Source: Tannerella sp. (GTDB taxonomy: Bacteria > Bacteroidota > Bacteroidia > Bacteroidales > Tannerellaceae). From it: DNA of 6,349 bases. The notes below the pieces were generated by a model. It searched no databases, was not told where the DNA came from, and saw nothing but the letters and a program-made list of their open reading frames with translations. A program made the translations under genes and the position numbers. Below, piece by piece: positions 1 through 5,631 of this stretch (within the stretch, counting starts at the first letter, position 1; the number at the start of each line of letters is the position of its first letter). The DNA lies in contig JAITHS010000398.1 in NCBI GenBank assembly GCA_031279875.1, positions 1-6,349 on the forward strand, read 5' to 3'.

Positions 1-681
1 GATGTCTTTTAATTCGCAGATTGTATGTTCATTACGTTCGTCATTTAAAAGCATACCGACGGCAGCTTCGCCCGCAAAGCAGTGATTAAAAGGCGGTTCC
101 ACTTCCGTATCGGGTTCAAAATCCCATATACCCAGACGGTCGAAGAAGATATGGTAGTCGTCGGTCATTTCGTCGTATCCGCCTACTAATGCTGTACGTA
201 TTCGCTTCATTTTCAATTGTATAACAGCATCTAAAAGTGCGTTTTCAAACGACACGCCGCGATTGACGAATGTGTTGTTATAGCCGTGACATTTGAGGTC
301 AATGGCTATCGTAGAACTCAAAATATTGTGTGTTGACTGCATGAAATACGTCGGTTGCAGCAACTGCTCGCCGTTATTCATTATAGCCCGGATAAACTGC
401 TCCGTGTTATCGATACATCCCAGCCCTGTGCCGCTGATAATGGCGTCGGGCATAGCTACTTCCGCCTGCTGCAAAGTGAGCCGCGAGAGCAAAACAGCCC
501 GTTTTAACAATTTACACATGCGTCGCGAGACGAGCGGCGCAAAATGCGGTGAAAAATCGGGATCTATTGTCGGGACGCGGCGCTGCGGCTGTTTGGCGTA
601 AAAAATAGGTTGCGTCATCCACTCGTCTGTGAGCGGCTTTTGTGCTGAAATCTGGTTGGCTGCTTGTATGAATACCGACAT
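1..681 (-). CDS. Beta-ketoacyl synthase-like chain length factor, N-terminal 227 residues (3' end outside window)
   Basis: Probably the non-catalytic partner of the neighbouring ketosynthase in a type II fatty acid/polyketide system. In such heterodimers it helps set chain length or supports condensation. I read the frame from an ATG at 679-681; it stays open to the left edge, so the C-terminal part is missing. The fold is seen in the ISGTGLG strand (about residues 82-88), the QSTHN segment (115-119) and the VGGYDEM motif (166-172), which line up with the same elements in the adjacent synthase. Counting back from the GG pair, the catalytic Cys position falls on Gly142 in NRGVSFE, so it should not form an acyl-enzyme. 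The HCFAGEAA segment (200-207) matches the GINLGEGAG region of active synthases. The gene starts 6 bp after the synthase stop codon, so the two are probably translated together. It resembles the ketoacyl-synt_2 proteins of aryl polyene clusters. The chain-length role is inferred from the family. Confidence 0.82.
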   Translation of the reverse strand, partial: MSVFIQAANQISAQKPLTDEWMTQPIFYAKQPQRRVPTIDPDFSPHFAPLVSRRMCKLLKRAVLLSRLTLQQAEVAMPDAIISGTGLGCIDNTEQFIRAIMNNGEQLLQPTYFMQSTHNILSSTIAIDLKCHGYNNTFVNRGVSFENALLDAVIQLKMKRIRTALVGGYDEMTDDYHIFFDRLGIWDFEPDTEVEPPFNHCFAGEAAVGMLLNDERNEHTICELKDI

Positions 682-687
682 AAACGC

Positions 688-1887
688 TTAATTTGCAGAT
701 AAAACAATTGCGGAATTATTGCCTCCGAAGCCGAATGAGTTCGACATAATATGCCTTACCGGACGCTTCGGTTGAGGGTCGGTAACGGGCGTAAACGAAT
801 GTTCCTCAATGCTTTCGCGGAAGTTGAGGTTGACAGGCAGGAAGTTATGTTTAAGAGCGAGCAGCGACACGACGGCTTCAAATCCGCCCGCCGCGCTTGT
901 CGTATGACCGGTAAAAGCCTTTATGGACGCTACCGGCGGCACTTTTTCGGCTCCGAAAAGCCGCATCATCGCTATGCCTTCGGTCAGGTCGTTGTTGGGC
1001 GTTCCGGTGCCGTGAGCGTTGATGTAATCGATGTCTTCAGGCTTCAATCCGGCGCTTTCGACTGCTCCTTTCATTGCTAAATACGGTCCTAATCCGTCGG
1101 GGGATGAGGCTGTGGCGTGAAATGCATCACATGCGTTATAATAGCCTGATAATATGCCTATTATATCGACGCCGCGCTGTAAAGCCGATTCTTCCGATTC
1201 GAGGATAAGATACCCTGCACCTTCGCCGAGATTGATACCTGCGCGGTTACGGTCAAACGGTCGGCACAACTCGCGGTCGAGTATCATCAGAGTATTAAAA
1301 CCGTTGACGTGGTAGCGCGAGAGACATTCCGTGCCGCCCGCAACAACAATTTCAGCCTGCCCCTGTCGTATCATATCGGCGCCCATCATAATAGTGTTAG
1401 CCGATGAGGAACAGGCAGTTACGATAGTCGAAACCATGCGAAAACCGCCGAAATAATCGGCAATCTGCTCTGTGCAGGCGCCGCAGTCGTTGAGTTCTAT
1501 GTAACTGTTTTTAAGGTCTGTTTCGATAAATTCCATGTACATCTGTTCAGTGCAGTCCATGCCGCCGACAGTGATTCCCGACAGCAAAATCGCTTCGTGG
1601 AGCATTTTACCGTCGATTTTAGCCTGTGTCAGGGCTTCCCGCAATGCCGGTATAGCCAGCAACGACGAGCGGATATAAGCATCCGACGGCTTAATATGAA
1701 GCATTTCGCGCAATTCGTCGTTACTATACTTCACTTCGCCTACAAGTAGCTCATTATGAGTTGTTTGCAGATAGCGTACAGGTTCAACGCCCGACCGCAG
1801 GTTTAGTAGTGCGTTGAGCGTTTCCGCCTTGTCGCGACCTGCCGCCGACATCACGCCCGCCCCTGTGATACAGACCTTTACGCTCAT
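688..1887 (-). CDS. Beta-ketoacyl-ACP synthase (FabF-like, aryl polyene/flexirubin type)
   Basis: Cytoplasmic condensing enzyme: it takes an acyl chain onto its active-site cysteine and extends it by decarboxylative condensation with malonyl-ACP. The protein has 399 residues, normal for the FabF/KS family, and is complete. The triad is visible: Cys159 in TACSSS, His292 in AHGTGTP and His328 in FTGHTTSAAGG, with the conserved Lys323 before the last. Other family marks are the N-terminal CITGAG strand, GINLGEGAG (residues 217-225) and the glycine-rich SNSFGFGGNN close to the C terminus. Its ATG lies 2 bp after the ACP stop and its own stop lies 6 bp before the chain-length-factor gene, so it sits inside a compact operon. 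Housekeeping FabF is usually found beside fabD, fabG or acpP-type genes. Pairing with a cysteine-less partner and a dedicated ACP points instead to specialised polyene or resorcinol synthesis. Family assignment is firm; the product class is inferred. Confidence 0.93.
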   Translation of the reverse strand: MSVKVCITGAGVMSAAGRDKAETLNALLNLRSGVEPVRYLQTTHNELLVGEVKYSNDELREMLHIKPSDAYIRSSLLAIPALREALTQAKIDGKMLHEAILLSGITVGGMDCTEQMYMEFIETDLKNSYIELNDCGACTEQIADYFGGFRMVSTIVTACSSSANTIMMGADMIRQGQAEIVVAGGTECLSRYHVNGFNTLMILDRELCRPFDRNRAGINLGEGAGYLILESEESALQRGVDIIGILSGYYNACDAFHATASSPDGLGPYLAMKGAVESAGLKPEDIDYINAHGTGTPNNDLTEGIAMMRLFGAEKVPPVASIKAFTGHTTSAAGGFEAVVSLLALKHNFLPVNLNFRESIEEHSFTPVTDPQPKRPVRHIMSNSFGFGGNNSAIVLSAN

Positions 1888-1889
1888 CG

Positions 1890-2147
1890 TTACTTCGTTC
1901 TGTTAGCCGCAATGTATTCAGCCATTGTGCGGACGGTTTTGAAAATGTCCTTGCCCTGTGCCGGATCTTTGAGTTTGATGCCGTAGTTTTTTTCGAGCAA
2001 GACTATAAGTTCCAGAGCGTCAATGGAATCCAATCCCAATCCTTCGCCAAACAACATCCCGTCGTCGGCTATATCTTCGGGTTTAATACTTTCGAGATTT
2101 AATACATTGATAATCTCGCTTTTTAATTCTAAAATAAGTTTGTCCAT
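1890..2147 (-). CDS. Acyl carrier protein
   Basis: Small acidic carrier of 85 residues that holds the growing acyl chain as a thioester on 4'-phosphopantetheine. The attachment site is Ser41 in GLDSIDALEL, the classic DSxxxxEL start of helix II. The next segment, IVLLEKNYGIKL, matches the helix II-loop region of ACPs, and a C-terminal helix (TMAEYIAAN) completes the fold. Length is typical. It starts 24 bp downstream of the half-length ketosynthase gene and ends 2 bp before the full ketosynthase ATG, so it is very likely the dedicated carrier of this cluster and not the housekeeping AcpP. The DNA just before its ATG is A/T-rich (for example ACAATAAAAATAT) with no Shine-Dalgarno motif, as is usual in Bacteroidota. 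Confidence 0.95.
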   Translation of the reverse strand: MDKLILELKSEIINVLNLESIKPEDIADDGMLFGEGLGLDSIDALELIVLLEKNYGIKLKDPAQGKDIFKTVRTMAEYIAANRTK

Positions 2148-2168
2148 ATATTTTTATTGTTTATGTTA

Positions 2169-2208
2169 TTTTTAAAAGCCGCATTCTGTTTTTAAAAGCC
2201 GCATTCTG
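2169..2208. repeat. Perfect 20-bp tandem duplication at a gene 3' end
   Basis: The unit TTTTTAAAAGCCGCATTCTG occurs twice back to back, at 2169-2188 and 2189-2208, with no mismatch. It covers the last codons and the stop of the minus-strand half-length ketosynthase gene. Since 20 is not a multiple of 3, the second copy is read in a different frame: one copy encodes RMRLLK and the other ECGF followed by the stop. With a single copy the protein would end in RMRLLKIT. This looks like a recent slippage or short duplication event. Confidence 0.95.
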
Positions 2209-2765
2209 CAATCAACTCCGTTTGATACTTCGACCCATCCTGCCAGCACATAATTTACTCCGTCGGTAGCCAAAAAATCATTAACAATGTCGGCAATCAC
2301 ATCTTCCTGATATTCAGGCAATAAGTAGAATGCTGTTTCACCGAAAATTTTGTTTCGTATAGCAATTTCGCCTGTTACGATGTTAGGCAGAGTATAGACG
2401 AAATCCGACGGCGACGGGTAGTAGTTGTCGGGCGAATCAATCGTTTGCCGGAAGCGCATGTCGGCGTCGAGCGACGAACTGCGGTTGAACAGCACAATAG
2501 CCATATCTTCTTTCGGTTCTTCGCGGTCAAATTCCCGCATCAGGTATTCTGCCGCCAGAAAACCTGCTTTCGACAGCCTATCCATTTTGTAGAACTTTCC
2601 GTATTCGATGTGAAGACTTTTATAGATTTCCGTCAAAAAATCTTTTGATTTGGGAACCTCCGTATCACCGGCAGTTACATCATCAAATGATGCTTCAAAA
2701 ACCACTTGTCCGTCAAACCAAACCTTATCTTCGGTAATTATACATTCGGATTTCAAAATGTTCAA
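2172..2765 (-). CDS. Half-length, cysteine-less beta-ketoacyl synthase-like protein
   Basis: First gene of the ketosynthase operon, 197 residues, about half the length of a full synthase. I assign it to the ketosynthase fold from the pattern of the N-terminal half. The helix FYKMDRLSKAGFLAAEYL (residues 58-75) and the strand MAIVLFNRSSSLDAD (88-102) come first. They are followed by PNIVTGEIAIRNKIFG (127-142) and a closing strand NYVLAGWVEV (171-180). The aligned nucleophile region (about 145-152, FYLLPEYQ) has no cysteine, and the C-terminal half with the two catalytic histidines is absent. It is therefore not a working condensing enzyme and may be a structural or regulatory partner. No ATG fits: an in-frame stop lies at 2772-2774, so the start is TTG at 2763-2765, and the first internal ATG would remove about 60 residues. 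The 3' end was altered by a 20-bp duplication. Similar short proteins occur, to my recollection, in Bacteroidota polyene-type clusters; the role is unknown. Confidence 0.75.
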   Translation of the reverse strand: MNILKSECIITEDKVWFDGQVVFEASFDDVTAGDTEVPKSKDFLTEIYKSLHIEYGKFYKMDRLSKAGFLAAEYLMREFDREEPKEDMAIVLFNRSSSLDADMRFRQTIDSPDNYYPSPSDFVYTLPNIVTGEIAIRNKIFGETAFYLLPEYQEDVIADIVNDFLATDGVNYVLAGWVEVSNGVDCRMRLLKTECGF

Positions 2766-2783
2766 TTTTAGTTAAAAACGGCG

Positions 2784-2814
2784 CAAAAGTACGGATTTAT
2801 TTTGAAAATTCAAA
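2784..2814 (-). promoter_or_regulatory. Bacteroidota-type promoter for the ketosynthase/ACP operon
   Basis: Read on the minus strand, a TTTG -33 box (2811-2814) is followed after 19 bp by TACTTTTG (2784-2791), which fits the Bacteroidota -7 consensus TAnnTTTG exactly. Transcription should start near 2777-2779, leaving a leader of only about a dozen nucleotides before the TTG start at 2765. The start point is inferred from consensus spacing. Confidence 0.75.
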
Positions 2815-2817
2815 ATA
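2798..2817. repeat. 20-bp inverted repeat holding both divergent -33 boxes
   Basis: The arms TATTTTGAA (2798-2806) and TTCAAAATA (2809-2817) are perfect inverted copies separated by AA. Each arm contains the TTTG -33 element of one of the two opposing promoters. The symmetry may simply follow from two back-to-back promoters, or the site may also bind a dimeric regulator. Confidence 0.7.
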
Positions 2818-2831
2818 TTTTCGTAACTTTG
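2801..2831 (+). promoter_or_regulatory. Bacteroidota-type promoter for the LolA-like gene
   Basis: A TTTG -33 box (2801-2804) is followed after 19 bp by TAACTTTG (2824-2831), an exact match to TAnnTTTG. Transcription should start near 2837-2839, about 20 nt before the ATG at 2858. The leader ends in CAATCAAAAAA and has no Shine-Dalgarno sequence. Confidence 0.78.
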
Positions 2832-2857
2832 TATTATGGTACTAATCAATCAAAAAA

Positions 2858-3490
2858 ATGAAACAACTGATTATCACATTATTACTTCTAATTTCGGCGA
2901 ATGTTTCGGCACAATACAGCGAAGCTACCGACGCTCAAAGTAAAGAACTCATCGCCGCTATTACAAAATCGTCGGAAGAGATGAAATCAATGCAGTGCGA
3001 CTTCCTGCAAGTCAAGGAGTTATCGTTTATGGACGACAAGGTAACATCGGAAGGGCGCATGTTTTTTAAGCAACCTAAAAGTATAAGGTGGGAGTATTCC
3101 AAGCCTTATAAATACGTTTTTACTACCGACGGCAAAAATATCAGCATGACATCGGGCGACAAGACAAACAAAGTTCCCGTTCGCCAGAGCAAACTCTTCG
3201 ACAAGATAAGCCGTGTGATGGTAGGCGGCGTTAGCGGCGCAGGATTAATGGACTCGTCGGATTTCAGTATCAAGATACTTATAGGTCAAAAAGACAGCAA
3301 AATAGTCCTGACACCGACAGAGAAAGAAGTCAAAGACCTCTTTTCGGTTATTCACCTTACAATCAGCAAGCCCGAAGCCCGCATCGTAGCCGTTGAGATG
3401 ACCGAAAAAACCGGCGACAAGACAACTATAACGTTAAAAAACGTTAAATACAACGAAGACATATCCGACACGCTATTCAGTAATCCGTAG
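2858..3490 (+). CDS. LolA-like periplasmic lipid/lipoprotein carrier
   Basis: Secreted protein of 210 residues with the LolA half-barrel signature. LolA proteins shuttle lipoproteins or other lipid cargo from inner to outer membrane through the periplasm. Residues 1-18 form a signal peptide (Lys3, a hydrophobic run LIITLLLLIS, cleavage after VSA before Gln19); no lipobox cysteine is present. Family marks are SMQCDFLQVK (44-53), GRMFFKQPKSIRWEYSKPYK (66-85, equivalent to the G-x-F-x-F-x-x-P-x-x-x-R-W-x-Y motif) and TTDGKNI (89-95). It is transcribed away from the ketosynthase operon from an interleaved promoter. LolA-like genes recur in aryl polyene and flexirubin clusters, so this is more likely a dedicated paralogue than the housekeeping LolA, although its solo arrangement leaves that open. 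It ends 2 bp from the stop of the convergent peptidase gene, with no terminator visible between them. Confidence 0.85.
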   Translation: MKQLIITLLLLISANVSAQYSEATDAQSKELIAAITKSSEEMKSMQCDFLQVKELSFMDDKVTSEGRMFFKQPKSIRWEYSKPYKYVFTTDGKNISMTSGDKTNKVPVRQSKLFDKISRVMVGGVSGAGLMDSSDFSIKILIGQKDSKIVLTPTEKEVKDLFSVIHLTISKPEARIVAVEMTEKTGDKTTITLKNVKYNEDISDTLFSNP

Positions 3491-3492
3491 GG

Positions 3493-5574
3493 TTATTTCA
3501 AGTATTTATCAAACCATCCGAAAAACTCACGTTGCCAGACGATTGCGTTCTGCGGGCTTAATACCCAGTGAGTTTCGGTGGGGAAGATAAGAAGACGGCT
3601 CTCAACGCCGAGCATTTGAGCCGCGTTATATGCTGCCATGCCCTGCGAGTAAGGCACGCGATAGTCGTGTTCGCCGTGAACAATCATTATCGGGGTATTC
3701 CAATTTTTGACCAAAAGATGCGGCGAGTGCGAGAAAGAGCGTTGTGCGGCGGCGTTGTTTTCTTCCCACGGCGCTCCGCCCGTTTCCCACTGTTCAAAAA
3801 ACATCTCTTCGGTTGTAACATACATCATCTCCATGTTGAAGATACCGCAATGTGCGAGGAAGGCTTTAAATTTGCCCTTGTGCGTGCCTGCGAGGTGGAA
3901 AATCGAGTATCCGCCGTAACTTGCGCCTGCCGCACCGATGCGGTTTTCGTCAGCCCAAGGCTCTTTGGCGACGGCGTCAATAGCGGCGAGGAGGTCGCGT
4001 TCTTCCTGTTCGCCGTGATTTTTCGAGATAGCGTCGCACCATTCCTGCCCCGAACCTGACGTGCCTCTGCGAGCGGGCGCTACGACTACATAGCCCTGCG
4101 ATGCCATCAGCATATAGTTCCAGCGGTAACTGAACGACGGTCCCAAAACGCCCTGCGGTCCGCCTGTGCAAATCAGTATAAGAGGATATTTTTTTGATTT
4201 ATCGAAGTTTGGGGGATAGACAACCCACGTAACCATCTGTTTATTATCGGTTGTAGTAACGAAACGCTTTTCAACTGTCGGAATATCAATCTTTTCCAGC
4301 AGTTCTTTGTTTACAAACGACAGTTCTTTCGCTTCGCCGGTCGATGGATTTATGCTGAAAATCTCCGCCGGTTTGATATGTTGAGTACGGGTTGCGATAA
4401 GACTGTTACCCGCCAACCTAATATTCTGATAATCAACATTCCCGTCCGTCAGTTTGGTGAACTCGCCGTTAGCGGGATTAAGTTTGAATATCTGATGAGC
4501 TTCCTTATCAGGCGCAGAGAGGTATATCGTCGTGCCGTCGTTAGACCAAAGAAGCGAAGCCGGACTTGCATCAAGCGCTTCCGACACGTCTTTGATAACG
4601 CCTGTTGCCAAGTTCATCAGCATAATACGCTCTTTATCAGCCTCATAACCTGCGCGCTTCATGCTTGTAAAAAGCAACATACTGCCGTCGGGTGAAAATT
4701 GCGGATACTTGTCGTAACCCGGCATGTCGGGTGTCAGATTTTTGACCGACTTATCTGCAAGCGAATAAGCGTAAAGGTCTGTATTTGTGGAAAATGCGTA
4801 CTCCTTACCTTTTAATTTTTTGCATGTATATACAATTGTTTTACCGTCGGGGCTCCACGCGATTTCTTCCGTACCACCGAAAGGTTTTGTCGGCGAATCG
4901 TAAGGTTCGCCGGGCATAATATCCTCTGCATCAGATATTTTGCCGTCTTTGAGCGTAGCGATATAGATGTGGTTGTAATTGCCGTCTTTCCACTCGTTCC
5001 AGTGGCGATACATCAGTTCGTCGTATATCAGAGCATTTGCTTTGTCGAGGTCTTTATATCGCTCTTTTCCGGCATAATTATCTAATTTTGTGGGTATTAC
5101 AAGAAGCGCTTTCAACTCGTCGGGCGAGTAAATAAACCCGTCGATAGATTGTTCGATGGCTGAAACTTGTGTTTCGGCGCCGCTGTCGGGGTCAATATTC
5201 CACAGTTTACCTTCACGCAGGAATGCGATTAGCCCTGATTTGAGCCATGTCAGCGCCGCTTCGCCCTTGACCGTTTTAGTCAGTTGACGCCTGTTGCTGC
5301 CGTCCGCATCCATGACGTAGATGTCGGCATTGCCGCGATTTTCGCTTATGCTATAATACGTTACGGTAAACGCAATTCGCTTACCGTCAGGCGATACGCA
5401 AGTATTTCCGACCCTGCCCATAGCCCAGAGAACTTCCGGCGTCAGATGTCGGTTTTCGATTTTCACATCAGGCTTGCCGATAATCGTAATCGCCTGTTCT
5501 TTTGTTGTTTTGTGTTCTGCGCCGTTACACGCCACCAATGTTGCCATAATGATAATTGCCGGTATTTTTTTCAT
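3493..5574 (-). CDS. S9 family serine peptidase lipoprotein, dipeptidyl-peptidase 5-like
   Basis: Prolyl-oligopeptidase-fold exopeptidase of 693 residues, probably cutting dipeptides from peptide N termini outside the cytoplasm. Residues 1-15 are a lipoprotein signal with lipobox LVAC, so Cys16 should be lipidated and the enzyme membrane-anchored. Residues of about 45-420 form a beta-propeller with repeated SPDGK or SPDGS turns (61-65, 241-245, 294-298) that screens substrates. The hydrolase domain follows from about 435. The triad is Ser552 in GASYGGY, Asp637 in HGEHDYRVP and His669 in TETHWV; the GGPQG loop (471-475) lies in the usual oxyanion region. The YRHWNEWKDG segment (189-198) is characteristic of the DPP5/S9C group, and total length fits Porphyromonas-type DPP5. 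It has its own -7 box and no visible tie to the ketosynthase genes; peptide scavenging is the likely role. An acylaminoacyl-peptidase specificity is the main alternative. Confidence 0.92.
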   Translation of the reverse strand: MKKIPAIIIMATLVACNGAEHKTTKEQAITIIGKPDVKIENRHLTPEVLWAMGRVGNTCVSPDGKRIAFTVTYYSISENRGNADIYVMDADGSNRRQLTKTVKGEAALTWLKSGLIAFLREGKLWNIDPDSGAETQVSAIEQSIDGFIYSPDELKALLVIPTKLDNYAGKERYKDLDKANALIYDELMYRHWNEWKDGNYNHIYIATLKDGKISDAEDIMPGEPYDSPTKPFGGTEEIAWSPDGKTIVYTCKKLKGKEYAFSTNTDLYAYSLADKSVKNLTPDMPGYDKYPQFSPDGSMLLFTSMKRAGYEADKERIMLMNLATGVIKDVSEALDASPASLLWSNDGTTIYLSAPDKEAHQIFKLNPANGEFTKLTDGNVDYQNIRLAGNSLIATRTQHIKPAEIFSINPSTGEAKELSFVNKELLEKIDIPTVEKRFVTTTDNKQMVTWVVYPPNFDKSKKYPLILICTGGPQGVLGPSFSYRWNYMLMASQGYVVVAPARRGTSGSGQEWCDAISKNHGEQEERDLLAAIDAVAKEPWADENRIGAAGASYGGYSIFHLAGTHKGKFKAFLAHCGIFNMEMMYVTTEEMFFEQWETGGAPWEENNAAAQRSFSHSPHLLVKNWNTPIMIVHGEHDYRVPYSQGMAAYNAAQMLGVESRLLIFPTETHWVLSPQNAIVWQREFFGWFDKYLK

Positions 5575-5594
5575 AAAAATGAGTTTTAACGCCG

Positions 5595-5602
5595 CAAAGA
5601 TA
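5595..5602 (-). promoter_or_regulatory. -7 box for the S9 peptidase gene
   Basis: On the minus strand TATCTTTG matches TAnnTTTG and lies 20 bp before the peptidase ATG. Transcription would start near 5588-5590, giving a leader of roughly 15 nt. At the expected -33 position (about 5622-5625) there is no TTTG, so this promoter is weaker by consensus than the two in the LolA region. Confidence 0.6.
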
Positions 5603-5631
5603 GTGATTTTTTGTGATTTTTCGAGGTTCCT

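Noticed and set aside
293..601. Open frame of 102 codons on the plus strand
   Set aside because: It lies wholly opposite the chain-length-factor-like gene, has no promoter or recognisable fold, and its residues look like an antisense reading.
751..1080. Open frame of 109 codons on the plus strand
   Set aside because: Antisense shadow of the C-terminal part of the ketosynthase, which has full motif support; the product is rich in Arg and aromatic residues without family features.
2445..2648. Open frame of 67 codons on the plus strand
   Set aside because: Antisense to the half-length ketosynthase gene, with no promoter or motif.
3429..3446. Inverted repeat TAACGTT-AAAA-AACGTTA as a possible terminator
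   Set aside because: It is short and AT-rich, lies inside the LolA-like coding region, and has no T-run after it on either strand.
3568..4059. Open frame of 163 codons on the plus strand, plus shorter ones at 3707-3919, 4378-4695 and 5284-5589
   Set aside because: All lie opposite the S9 peptidase gene, whose catalytic motifs fall in the same DNA; none has a credible start region or domain.
3977..4171. Open frame of 64 codons on the minus strand in another frame of the peptidase
   Set aside because: Arg-rich out-of-frame reading of the peptidase hydrolase domain; no independent support.
5603..5621. Two near-identical GTGATTTTT units as a regulatory direct repeat
   Set aside because: Low-complexity AT-rich copies in a short intergenic gap; two copies alone do not support a binding site.
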